This document shows positions 11,719 through 22,619 of a DNA stretch of 64,000 nucleotides, in pieces (positions within the stretch are counted from its first letter, which is position 1; each line of letters starts with the position of its first letter). A program made the position numbers and the translations under genes. Source of the stretch: Glandiceps talaboti (Eukaryota > Hemichordata > Enteropneusta > Spengelidae); assembly GCF_964340395.1 (NCBI RefSeq), contig NW_027554297.1, forward strand, positions 25,001 to 89,000, read 5' to 3'. The notes under the pieces are model-generated. The model worked only from the letters and a program-made list of their open reading frames with translations. It did not search any database and was not told the DNA's origin.

Positions 11719-12660
11719 GTCGTCGTCTTCATCGTTGTCACCACCACCACCACCACCACCACCACCACCACCACCACCACCATTATCATCATCATCATCA
11801 TCACCTTCAGGCAATCCCCCTTGATCCACTTTGTAAAAGTGATGACCTCCCTTCTTTGACCAATAAATTGAGGTGACGGGGGGGGGGGGGGGGGGGTCAT
11901 ATAAAACTGAAAGCTCCTTTATATACTTTGAGTAAATAAAATCCCAGTTTCAAATATCTACAAAAAGCACAAACTTCGGACAGACACTTTACAAGTCTGT
12001 CGGTGATATCAATGCACAGAGCTGTCTTAAAATCAGCTTATTAGAGATGTACCAGTATTATAATCATACCAGTGAGACCTTCTTGTATGTGTAGTACAAG
12101 ATGCATCCAATAATAATGGCAACATATTGAAAACATGCCAACGAAGTTTTCCCCAACGGCATTATTTTAAAATATGCAATAGATGACCAAGGTTCCCAAG
12201 TATGATTTTTTTCAAATGGAAATTACTACGCAATCAAAAAATGTCTCAGCAGTGATTTCTATATGGACTCTTGAGTAGAAATTTCATAACCTCATATTTA
12301 CTCTCTCCCATATGCACTGTATAACAAAACCCCATTCTCATCCGATGACACATACAGGCTGATACAATTCAAACACTTTTAAATCCCACTGGTTCATTTT
12401 TAATGATATTAACGTTTAAAAAATGGAAGATACATTTCTATAAAAGCAAATCTTGCTATTAGCACTTATTGTTTCATCATGATATGAATAGAATGTACTG
12501 CCACTAATATTAAATTGTCTTAAAAATTTGCAAGAAACCGATATTTTTACACAGGACATCACATATGTACAAAGCACTAAAATGAACAGCAACTAAAGTC
12601 ATATACATTATAAAATAGGAGTTGTGAGCCAGGTTTTCTCCTTATGATCTTAGATTACAA
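11391..12660. other. Non-coding with trinucleotide and poly-G tracts
   Basis: A (TCA/TCG/ACC)n compound microsatellite spans about 11628-11800. It makes all frames look open (poly-Ser/Pro, poly-Asp/Gly, poly-Ile/Thr) and should not be called coding. A long G homopolymer follows at about 11879-11896, beside a TGAAAGCTCCTTTA block reminiscent of the G-rich dispersed family. From 11930 to 12660 nothing is recognised. Confidence 0.7.
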
Positions 12661-12890
12661 ATATTAGCAGTTATACTCACTTGACTGTTTTATATGACAT
12701 TCACTGCTATCAACGATGCCCTTCGAATGCTACTCAAGACATATGAATTGATGTTACTTAACATACATGGTCACAGACTACATGTATGTTAAGTAACCAT
12801 CAATTCATAGGTCTTGAGTAGCATTCGAAAGGCATCGTTGATAGCAATGAATGTCATATAAAACAGTCAAGTGAGTATAACTGCTAATAT
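12661..12890. mobile_element. Near-perfect 230-bp hairpin MITE
   Basis: The left arm 12661-12769 and right arm 12781-12890 are inverted complements with only three substitutions and one indel that I can see, around an 11-nt loop. The outer ends read ATATTAGCAG and CTGCTAATAT. There is no coding capacity. A transcript would form a stem of about 109 bp, so it could also be a source of hairpin small RNAs. No clear target-site duplication was found. Confidence 0.85.
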
Positions 12891-13570
12891 GGTGCATGAA
12901 CATTGCCAAATCTTTCTTAGATATTTTTCTTTTCTGTAAAGGCACAATTTAGAAACGTTTTTAGCCAATGTGAATTCACGTTTTCATAGTTTGGTTACAA
13001 TTGTTACAAACAGGATAAGTTAACTATTTAGTTAAATTGAACTTGATGTTCATTGTGCAAAATTGTAGTTCCATATGGTCTTAATTTATTAAAAAGCTAG
13101 GCCATTACACATCTTCAAAAGAGAGGCATTTTATTTGCTCAAGCGAACTGTAGGCATTGTTTAGTGATCAAGAAGTAGACTTTGTGAAAAGTAAAGTGTG
13201 ACCATGGTCACTATAATACTAAGAGTTGTTCTTATTTTTTCACTGGCGTTCTTTTTCAGAATCAATGTGTACACAAATTTAGCAGCAAATGTGACATTCA
13301 TTATATGTGACATTCATTTTTGTTATGTATATTGATACTGCACCTTGATTTTACTCATGGTAATTGATTTGGCCTTTAAATATACAACGTAGATTGTCAT
13401 ATTTCAAAGTGTTTGACTATTTTGTCAATATTGGCTAAAGGTCGGCAGTTTTACACACGAGCCTTGCAAGAAAGTTCAAAATTTTTATGATACAAGTTTC
13501 CACCTAAAAACATTACATCTGTTATCGGAACCACGAAAAGCATTGGTTATTTGCTAGTTGAGGCAGTTAT
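12891..13570. other. Non-coding; nothing recognised
   Basis: AT-rich sequence downstream of the minus-strand PHD-containing pseudogene. It may include that gene's 3' region. Confidence 0.4.
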
Positions 13571-14414
13571 TTAGTGACACATTTGGTTTTTACACTTTGT
13601 ACACACAAATTTCAGTGTTTTGTTTTTAAGTAAACTTGCTGACAATTCTTTGCAATCAGTATGGTACCAGTCTTTACACTTATCACACTGCATCATGTTG
13701 CTTCCACGATCTGGTCGCCTGCAATGGCAGTAGATGGGTAACATTAACGTTTTCCAGATTTTATGGCCCCGTCGTCTTCTCCATGACGTGAAAATCTCCA
13801 TGATTTGATGTTGAAAACACGTTGCGAGATGGCTTCTCATCGATGTCTGCTCCCACATAAACTCTGTTGGTTCAAGTCCAAAACATTTGGCTGTTGCATT
13901 GGCCATAGCAAATAGTCCACAGTCATCACACCCTAATTGTTTGTGTATGCACGCACTGTATTTTTATACTTATCCCTTCATGAAATAGCAGACAGGCTAC
14001 AGCCTTCTTTGCTCTTCTATCTAGCCCACACCCCATGGAATCATATACATTCACTACGCCTTTGCTGCAGCAATATTGGATACTGTAACCCAGTGATTTT
14101 GGTCTATATTCAGTATTTGGATGAATTCTTGATCTGGTGTGATGATAGCTGTGCCTGCCGTCATTACAAGGACATCCTGTAGACTGTCCATGTGTGGAAA
14201 CTGCTGCTGAAATAGAGCTGGTGCGTGATTCATGACATGGTCAGTCATCCATTGTCCTGGTGTTTTAATGAGTTTTACAATACTTGGAATATCTTTCCCT
14301 AAACGTGCTCTGTCTCTGTCAATTCTCTTCTTCTTTTTAAGTTTGCAAGTGAATGGCTCTGTTCAAGTATGAATCTTCTTGGTTCCTTTCTGAAGGGTAG
14401 GGGACTGGGAAAAT

Positions 14415-15870
14415 GTGGGTCTGCTGGAGTGATTGAAAGCTGACGGTCTATCTTGGACTGGTCTGCTGTAGTGGTTGAAGGCTGGTTCTTTATCTGGGAC
14501 TGGTCTGCTGTAGTGGTTGAAGGCTGGTTCTTTATCTGGGACTGGTCTGCTGGAGTGGTTGAAGGCTGGTGCTCTATCTGGGACTGGTCTGCTGTAGTGG
14601 TTGAGGGCTGGTGCTCTATCTGGGACTGGTCTGCTGGACTGGTTGAAGGCTGGTGCTCTATCTTGGACTGGTCTGCTGGAGTGGTTGAAGGCTGGTGTTC
14701 TATCTGGGACTGGTCTGCTGTAGTGGTTGAAGGCTGGATCTTTATCTGGGACTGGTCTGCTGGAGTGGTTGAAGGCTGGTGCTCTATCTGGGACTGGTCT
14801 GCTGTAGTGGTTGAGGGCTGGTGCTCTATCTGGGACTGGTCTGCTGTAGTGGTTGAGGGCTGGTGCTCTATCTGGGACTGGTCTGCTGGAGTGGTTGAAG
14901 GCTGGTGCTCTATCTGGGACTGGTCTGCTGTAGTGGTTGAAGGCTGGTGCTCTATTTAGGACTGGTCTGCTGTAGTGGTTGAAGGCTGGTGTTCTATCTG
15001 AGACTGGTCTGCTGGACTGGTTGAAGGCTGGTGCTCTATCTAGGACTGGTCTGCTGTAGTGGTTGAAGGCTGGTGTTCTATCTGAGACTGGTCTGCTGGA
15101 CTGGTTGAAGGCTGGTGCTCTATCTAGGACTGGTCTGCTGTAGTGGTTGAAGGCTGGTGCTCTATCTGGGACTGGTCTGCTGGAGTGGTTGAAGGCTGGT
15201 GCTCTATCTTGGACTGGTCTGCTGGAGTGGTCGAAGGCTGGTGTTCTATCTGAGACTGGTCTGCTGGACTGGTTGAAGGCTGGTGCTCTATCTAGGACTG
15301 GTCTGTTGTAGTGGTTGAAGGCTGGTGCTCTATCTGGGACTGGTCTACTGTAGTGGTTGAAGGCTGGTGCTCTATCTAGGACTGGTCTGCTGTAGTGGTT
15401 GAAGGCTGGTGTTCTATCTGAGACTGGTCTGCTGGACTGGTTGAAGGCTGGTGCTCTATCTAGGACTGGTCTGTTGTAGTGGTTGAAGGCTGGTGCTCTA
15501 TCTGGGACTGGTCTACTGTAGTGGTTGAAGGCTGGTGCTCTATCTAGGACTGGTCTGCTGTAGTGGTTGAAGGCTGGTGTTCTATCTTGGACTGGTCTGC
15601 TGGACTGGTTGAAGGCTGGTGCTCTATCTAGGACTGGTCTGCTGTAGTGGTTGAAGGCTGGTGCTCTATCTGGGACTGGTCTGCTGGAGTGGTTGAAGGC
15701 TGGTGCTCTATCTTGGACTGGTCTGCTGGAGTGGTTGAAGGCTGGTGTTCTATCTGGGACTGGTCTGCTGTAGTGGTTGAAGGCTGGTGCTCTATCTAGG
15801 ACTGGTCTGCTGGAGTGGTTCAAGGACGGTGCTCTATCTGGGACTGGTCTGCTGGAGGTTGATTATTGAT
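14415..15870 (-). repeat. 39-bp coding-frame minisatellite (about 37 copies)
   Basis: About 37 tandem copies of a 39-bp unit. On the minus strand it encodes the 13-residue unit SRPVPDRAPAFNH with variants at a few sites (P/L/Q/S, A/T/E, S/Y). Because 39 is a multiple of three, an uninterrupted 486-codon frame (14363-15823) exists, and the plus strand is also partly open. Higher-order similarity is visible: blocks of several units recur near 15045-15170 and 15290-15600. It lies in frame with the protease piece downstream apart from one TGA, but out of frame with the integrase exon upstream. Whether it was ever translated is unknown. Confidence 0.85.
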
Positions 15871-16254
15871 TGATGTGTACGGTTTCAAGTGGGAATATGC
15901 AACACCTATGGATATAGGCCAACTAAATCGATTCCAAGCATATACCATCGAGCTTTAATCGGAATAGGTTTCAGTTCAGGAACACAAGTTTTTATTTTCT
16001 CAAACCTCTGACACTTACCACAACTCTTGATCTAATAAAATATAACAACGTTCAGAACAACATTATAGAGAATATTGACTATAGTATATAGTATGTGATT
16101 ATTATTTTTCAATTCTTTACAAACATAATGTACATCAAAGTATTATAGACATATAATGTATGGATTTTGGAAGTGGAAAACTCTGGAGTACTCTGGAGAG
16201 GATACTATTTTACAGTTCTCAGTATGGCTATGATGGTAAACGGGCTATGTATGA

Positions 16255-16640
16255 CAGAGATATTATAACTTCAGACATCAGACTATGGACAACTGAACCT
16301 GTTACAAACACTGAAACAGGGACAGTAAACAAGCAAATTGGATTTATTACACTTGGCTCAGCATGTTAAAACAGCAGAGACTTGTAGTTCACACCATGGT
16401 TTGATAAGAACAGATTTATTGCCTCTTTATGTGTACATGAAATACCAGGGGAACTGTAAATTTATGTAAAGTGGCCATAAAACTGTTCTTATCAAATGAT
16501 GGAATGTAATACTTGTCTGTACTTCCAACATGCTGAGCCAAAAGTTATTAATCTAATTCAGTTGTTTACTTTCCCTGTTTGTAACAGGCTCCGTTCGTCC
16601 ATGGTCTGATGTCTGAAGTTGTATTTTTCAGCTGAATACA
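16255..16640. repeat. Long imperfect inverted repeat inside an intron of the transposon gene
   Basis: Left-arm blocks ATCAGACTATGGACAAC, TTGGCTCAGCATG and TTTGATAAGAACAG reappear inverted as CTGTTCTTATCAAA, ACATGCTGAGCCAA and CATGGTCTGATGT. The centre is near 16440. A diverged direct copy of the outer part (GGATACTATTTTAC, GGCTATGTATGACAGAG) follows at about 16700-16960. No protein-coding character. Confidence 0.65.
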
Positions 16641-17182
16641 AGCATCATGTGTATCAAAGCATATATTTACCAACATGTTTAACACTTTCCATTCTGAAAA
16701 AGTATGGATTTTGGAAGTGCCAAACTTAGTACTCAGGGGGGAGGGGGATACTATTTTACTGGTCTCAGCATGGCTGTTGCAGTGAATATGATGGGAAACA
16801 GGCTATGTATGACAGAGTTATTATTGTTCAGTTGACTACAAGCATCATGTGTATCAAAGTATAGATAAATTTACCAAGAAGATATTTACTGCTTTCTCTT
16901 GTGAAAATGTATGAAATTTTAATGTACTAAGTACTTTAGGGGGATACTATTTTACAGAACCATTATCTAACTAAATAATCATACTTACCAATTGTTGCAT
17001 GTCACTTGAGATGGTCTTCCAATAAAACCTGGATGAAATCTTCTTCACAGTCTTTGTTGATGCCGAGATGGCCGACATTGGAGAAACATGACATTCTTTG
17101 AAAACTTCCTCCCTTTCTTGTTGGGTTAGTAACACTTGCTTAGAACCATCACTATCCTTTCCAATGAAGAGGAATGTCTTGC

Positions 17183-17949
17183 CTGGAAGACACAATGTTT
17201 TAAAAACATTAACATTAAAATAAATGTGATTTTGTCATCAAATCTTGGTATCAACATAGTTCTAAAGAAAGTAATTTCAATTATGTCAGAGTTGAGTTGA
17301 GGAAATAATCAGCATACCAGTGTTTGTAGTTTATCTAGTTACAATTAACTTGACTTTCACTAATAATTTGAAAGTAATCAATCCAAAATGTCCCCCCCCC
17401 CCCCCCCCCCCCCAGTGTGGCGTAGACATTCACTGGTAAAAAAGTCAAAAATGATACTAAACACTTCCGGCACTTGTGAAATGACCCAATATATATTATC
17501 AATTTCACTTCGCACATCAGTCGTCTGCTATGAAATATTTCAGTAAACCACACAAAAAATCCTACTGAACACTAATTGTACGCAATTACGTGATGTTGAG
17601 AACGAGCTGCATTTATTTGCAGATTAATTATGTGACGCCATCTGACTTGCACATGTAAAAGGGGACCAGTCACCCCATTACTTTTCCGAGTACATTCACA
17701 TTCAGTGAAAAACTTCAAGATGGAAATATCGTAAAATTAAAACCCGAGGACAAGTACCTAAAACGTAGACATCAATAGCAACTTTTACACAAACCATATA
17801 TTCACAGATACATGTACCTCCAATGCTCACAGTGTTTGAACTTTTATGACTGTGATGCTCGCATGTTGGCCTAACTGTACTGTTAAAACTTATAATCGAG
17901 AGTCAATACAAAGGAAATCCACAAAATCAGAAGAGAATATTTACACAAA
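17183..17949. other. Non-coding with long poly-C tract
   Basis: A C homopolymer of about 20 bp lies near 17393-17413. Upstream exons of the transposon gene might be expected here on the minus strand, but none is recognised. Confidence 0.5.
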
Positions 17950-18215
17950 TTACGGTGCTATCTCGGCAACAACTTCTTTGATAGCCGTTTCCATAAATAC
18001 AGTGGCGAAGACATCGTGTGCTCTAACATAAGGTAACTTTTCAGATAACGAAAACATATCTCACACGTGTTAAATTTTGGGAAATACGGTGGTTGAAATA
18101 GCAAATTAACCTCTTGTTCTCCTAATATTTCGCGTAAGTTTGGCTCTGCAATTCGACGGTGAGGAAAACCCAAAAGTAGCAACATTTTGAAACGGGTAGT
18201 ACGCTGACATCTCAA
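17950..18215 (-). pseudogene. Tc1/IS630-like (DDE_3) transposase C-terminal fragment
   Basis: A minus-strand frame carries NLLFQPPYFPKFNTCEICF followed by RYLKSYL, matching the last catalytic block of IS630/Tc1-type DDE transposases (hydrophobic strand, PPYSPxxN, then the catalytic Glu). After SYLMLEHTM the frame shifts: the family-like continuation VFMETAIKEVVAEIAP lies in another frame before a stop. The first two catalytic aspartates are absent. It is a decayed fragment, probably an insertion into the larger element. Confidence 0.65.
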
Positions 18216-19814
18216 TCACGTTTTCATTGTGACCTTGGCCATTTGCGTTACCATTGGAGAAATTCTAGCGATTGCTTCCAGTTAAACATCGGAACGAAAA
18301 AGGTACAAAAACAGAGGAAAGAACCCCAAAATCACAGTACATGCTACACTTATTGCAGTTAGTATAAGACATAGTTTGAGTGAACCACGTAAATGTTACA
18401 TGGAAGGCCGATTCATTGAAGGGATGATGCGGTGTGGTACATCAATCATAATAACAATATTTATGGTTCGTTGCCGACTTCAATGTTTTTTTTTATACAT
18501 TGGTGGTTCTGAATAAAGATTAGCAAGCTCACCAAGTAATACACTGATTGAGGGCACTTACACCGGCGTAAAACGTTCACACCTACAACTTAGTACAAGC
18601 CAATCCTTGCCTCCGGAGGATCTGTGGAGCTGAATCTACAAAAACCTCCGCAGTAAAATAATCCAAAGATTCTCCGGAGTCGACCATTCACACACGTACA
18701 TTAGTTTTGATTCAGCACTGCAAAAATGTTCATGAAATTGGTCGTTTACAATTGGCAACGGTATTTAGAAATACAAATACCCTTTGGCATAATGGTACGG
18801 TCGATTTGACGTACATTGAGCGATGCGAGATAAACTTGGGGTCAGGTCACAGGTCAAAGATCACTTTGTTAGTGTAAGAATAGTGTATGCACAGGCATTT
18901 TTTTAGGCATTCTAGCATCCTGACAGAACTGCAAAGGTGTAATTTTCAGTGATGAATGCTGAATGTACACAAAATGCGACAATCTTCTGTTTGAAACGCT
19001 CAACATGCATTGTATGGTTAGAAACCGGGCCAGGGCCCCCTGGCCAAACAATGAGAAAACGTTTTGGCTAGCGAACGCACCCCTGCTTACACATTACACG
19101 TTTGAAAGGTATGTAGAGAACCAGCTTACCGTAAAACGTCTGGTAGTGGTTTTCCATGAAGAGTAGGAACAAACAATAAAGATAATACACTCTGTAACAA
19201 TATAGGTATACATCTTGATCATCAGCAGTCTTCTTGCACACTGGGCTCGGCTGATCCAGTGGCACTGTTGACAGTGCCCCCACCCCCTTAGAAGACGTAC
19301 TCCCGGGGGTGCTGGTCCTATTCCACTACAGGTAGTTGAAATACTAAGTTAACAGAGTGAGAAAGTGAGACATATTTTTATCACATCGATTGTGTTTGGC
19401 GGTTTCTTTGATATTGTAATACTTTGTATTATTTCTACAATTTATGTACAGCGCCACGCCACCGCGACTAGTCCTGCTTGCATATATGTCCTTCTCCTGT
19501 CAGCAATCTAGACCCGTGCACCGTCTGCAAGCAAGACTACATCTCATAAATCACACATACACAAGCGTGTGTACACGTGTAGTAGCAAAATATTAGAAAT
19601 TCGAAATGGTGCTGTGTCCTAGTTTGAAATTGTCTGACTAAGTCACGGTAAACTGACAGGGAATATATATCCCCATCCCACAATACTACATTTCAAGTAA
19701 GTAAATACACCCGAACTTATTATTACTTTACCAAGAATTTTCATGATGGAGTTTCGGCAAAACGGCTGGTTTAACACTTCCAAGAGGACGAAATTTTACA
19801 GTCACGAACGATAA
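18216..19814. other. Non-coding; nothing firm recognised
   Basis: Contains short palindromes (GGCCAGGGCCCCCTGGCC at about 19028-19045; CTCCGGAG motifs at about 18611 and 18674) and no credible coding frame. It may include 5' sequence of the integrase-type transposon. Confidence 0.4.
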
Positions 19815-19860
19815 ATATGTACGCATGTGCATAAGCCTTACCCGGATACTATTTTACACG

Positions 19861-20540
19861 GACTAAATATTTCGTAAGACGGGTATTCCAAATGAGTGCT
19901 ACGTCATGATTTCCTAATGTCGGCAGTATCCCTCCGAGCCTATCGGTGTGAGGGAATCATTCGTCCTCGATGACGTAGCATGAATGAGAAATACCGGAAG
20001 ATTATTTATTTATTATATACATACACCCACTATTTTTTTTAATATTATGATGACAATTTTGAACAAAAATATTCTCAAACTTATGCTGAACGCGCATCAA
20101 TTTTTTGAAGTGATGGGGCTACAGCGCTCAGCTGTTCATTCAGTTTCAGATTGTAGTCGCCATTGCAACAGCTGCCATCGCTACTACTACTACTGAGGTA
20201 TATGTTGAGATCAGTAAAATTACACCACAAACTTTCAGGTAGGGAATATTTTGCCAACGTTTGGACGTTTGTCAAGAGTTGTGATTAATTCTTTGATAAA
20301 ATATAGACACATTGATCGAAAAAAAATGATACATACGGAGAGACTGACTAAGGAACGGATGCCTACACCGGTTATGCATAGAACTCGGCTCATAGTCATA
20401 CTGTGCTGAACGCAGCAGCCACCTCTCCATCAGCCACCGCACGGGGCGCTGTTCACAGTAGCCTCAATAGCTCAAACTATACATAGCTTGTCCGTCAGCA
20501 AGGAAACAATAGATGCATGGGCCAACGCATTTTAATTGCT
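19861..20540. other. Non-coding; nothing recognised
   Basis: Moderately GC-richer DNA outside the right inverted end of the integrase-type element. A short CTA trinucleotide run occurs near 20180. Confidence 0.4.
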
Positions 20541-20544
20541 GTAA

Positions 20545-22590
20545 GTAGTAGTCATACTACCTATGAATACTAACATTTGTTCCTGGAAGAATAATTGTTG
20601 TCTTTATTGAAAATATTAATCTTTTCATGTTCCACCATGTAACGTATAGGCATGTATAGCAATAGGGAATCATTGGACATAATAGTAAATATTCCTGTGC
20701 ACTCTAACCAACTAGTACACACTATCAGTATACATCTCAGCTATAGCCTTGTATAAGTGGTTTGAAATAATTATTGTCATTCATACCCAGCAGACACGAC
20801 TTTTTGTACTCAATATGGCCTTCTGGGTAATTTCCAATCTAATAGTATGAGCTGTAATTGACAAACAATAGAGTGTTCACACATTTTAATTGCTGTAAGT
20901 AGTAGTGATACTACCTATGAATACTAACATTTGTCCCTGGAAGAATAATTATTGTCTTTATTGGAATTATTAATCGTTTCATGTTCCACCATGTAACGTA
21001 TAGGCATGTATAGGGATGGGGAGTCGGTGGATATTTCAATAAGTTATATCTCCAATAATATTGAAGTGAATATTTCAATAAGTTATATCTCCAATAATAT
21101 TGAGTGTGCATTCTAACCAACTAGTACACACTATCAGTATGCATCTCAGCTATAACCCTGTATAGGTGGTTTGAAATAATTATTGTCATTGATACCCAGC
21201 AGACATGACTGTGTGCACTCATATGGCCTTCTGAGTAATTTCAAATCTAATACGAGGAGCTGTAATTGACAAACAATAGAGTGTGCACACATTTCAAATA
21301 TTCAATGTAGTAGTGATACTACCTATGAATACTTAAATTTATCTCTGGAAGAATAAATATTGTCTTTATTACTTTTCATGTTCCACCACGTAACGTATAA
21401 GCATATATAGGGATGGGGAATCAGTGGATATTTGAATAAATATTTCTCCAAAAATATTGGGTGTGCATTCTAACCAACTAGTACACACTATCAGTATGCA
21501 TCTCAGCTATAACCCTGTATAGGTGGTTTGAAATAATTATTGTCATTCATACCCAGCAGACACAACTTTTTGAACTCAATATGGCCTTCTGGGTAATTTC
21601 TAATCAAATTCTATGAGCTGTAATTGACAAAGAATAGAGTGTTCACACATTTTTATAGCTGTAAGTAGTAGTGATACTACCTATGAATACTAACATTTGT
21701 CCCTGGAAGAATAAATATTGTCTTTATTGAAACTATTAATCTGTTCATATTCCACCATGTAACGTATAGGCATGTATAGGGATGGGGGGTCAGTGGATAT
21801 TTCAATAAGTTATTTCTACAAAAATATTGAGTGTGCATTCTAACCAACTAGTACACACTATCAGTATGCATCTCAATTATTGTCTTTATTGAAATTATTA
21901 ATCTTTTCATGTTCCACCATGTAACGTATAGGCATATGCCAGTAGGGATGGAGAGTCAGTGGATATTTGAATAAGTTATATCTCCAATAATATTGAGTGT
22001 GCATTCTAACCAACTAGTACACACTATCAGTATGCATCTCAATTATTGTCTTTATTGAAATTATTAATCTTTTCATGTTCCACCATGTAACGTATAGGCA
22101 TATGCCAGTAGGGATGGAGAGTCAGTGGATATTTGAATAAGTTATATCTCCAATAATATTGAGTGTGCATTCTAACCAACTAGTACACACTATCAGTATG
22201 CATCTCAGCTATAACCCTGTATAGGTGGCTTGAAATAATTATTGTCATTGATACCCAGCAGACACGACTTTGTGTACTCATATGGCCTTCTGGGTAATTT
22301 CCAATCTAATACTAACAGCTGTAATTGACAAAGAATAGAGTGTGTACACATTTTTATAGCTGTAAGTAGTAGTCATAGTACCTATGAATACTTAAATTTA
22401 TCTCTGGAAGAATAAATATTGTCTTTATTTAAATTATTAAACTTTTCATATTCCACCATGTTACTTATAGGCATATATAGGGATGGGGAGTCAGTAGATA
22501 TTTGAATAATTATTTCTCCAATAATATTGAGTGTGCATTCTAACCAACTAGTACACATTATCAGTATGCATCTCAGCTATAACCCTGTAT
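20545..22590. repeat. Tandem ~355-410-bp repeat with 163-bp internal subunits
   Basis: The block CTAACCAACTAGTACACAC recurs about seven times (near 20705, 21113, 21468, 21840, 22004, 22168 and 22540). Spacing is about 355-410 bp except for two ~163-bp steps at 21840-22168, where a sub-part was itself duplicated. Units also share GTAAGTAGTAGTGATACTAC, ATGTTCCACCATGTAACGTA and CCTTCTGGGTAATTTC. The last unit is cut at CCCTGTATAG, exactly where the foldback element begins. Confidence 0.85.
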
Positions 22591-22619
22591 AGAGGTGCGG
22601 TATTGTTGGATTGCCACAA

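Larger units (their letters stand above)
13571..17182 (-). pseudogene. Spliced integrase / Ulp1-like protease / PHD transposon gene, broken
   Basis: Minus-strand pieces appear in order. Exon 17182-16989 has an acceptor (TTCCAG) and donor (GTAAGT); it holds REEVFKECH and KKISSRFYWKT, the first half of an integrase H2C2 zinc knuckle. Exon from 16031 (acceptor TTATTAG) continues in phase with KSCGKCQRF and WYMLGIDLVG, the second half plus the start of the integrase core, then TAG at 15906-15908. A 39-bp minisatellite (about 14415-15870) fills the place where the core should be. After an in-frame TGA at 14363-14365 comes an Ulp1/C48-like protease: WMTDHVMNHAPALF, NHWVTVSNI (His), then frameshifts near 14060 and 13945, VVNVYDS and GCDDCGLFAMA (Cys). 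The last frame ends in a PHD finger (YCHCRRPD, MQCDKCKDWYH, FVCTKC) and stops at 13571. It is clearly dead; close host relatives are domesticated KRBA2/GIN1-type genes (family knowledge). Confidence 0.82.
8970..19860 (-). mobile_element. Fossil integrase-type DNA transposon (Ginger-like), ~10.9 kb
   Basis: The left end contains TGTAAAATAGAATCCGGGTA followed by AGG and ATGCGCATG (about 8981-9016). The right end, read on the minus strand, contains TGTAAAATAGTATCCGGGTA followed by AGG and ATGCACATG (about 19818-19857). These are opposed, TIR-like ends beginning TGTAA. Between them on the minus strand lies a broken multi-exon gene with an integrase zinc knuckle, integrase start, Ulp1-like protease and PHD finger. 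From memory of the family, Ginger1 transposons start with TGTNR and carry a Gypsy-like integrase, sometimes with a protease or PHD finger. Later insertions (a LINE, hairpin MITEs, a Tc1/IS630-like fragment) enlarged it. No target-site duplication was established, and the inverted ends could instead be two copies of an unrelated repeat. Confidence 0.5.

Noticed and set aside
11389-11900. Overlapping open frames of 88-156 codons on both strands
   Set aside because: All are produced by the TCA/ACC trinucleotide tract; the composition is homopolymeric and no splice or start context is seen.
14363-14365. TGA as a selenocysteine or readthrough codon
   Set aside because: The same gene has several unrelated frameshifts and a TAG, so simple decay is the better explanation.
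14453-14959. Plus-strand Trp/Ser-rich repeat frame
   Set aside because: Shadow of the 39-bp minisatellite; the minus-strand frame is the one aligned with the transposon gene.
17335-17553. Gly-rich minus-strand frame
   Set aside because: Driven by the ~20-bp C homopolymer; no domain.
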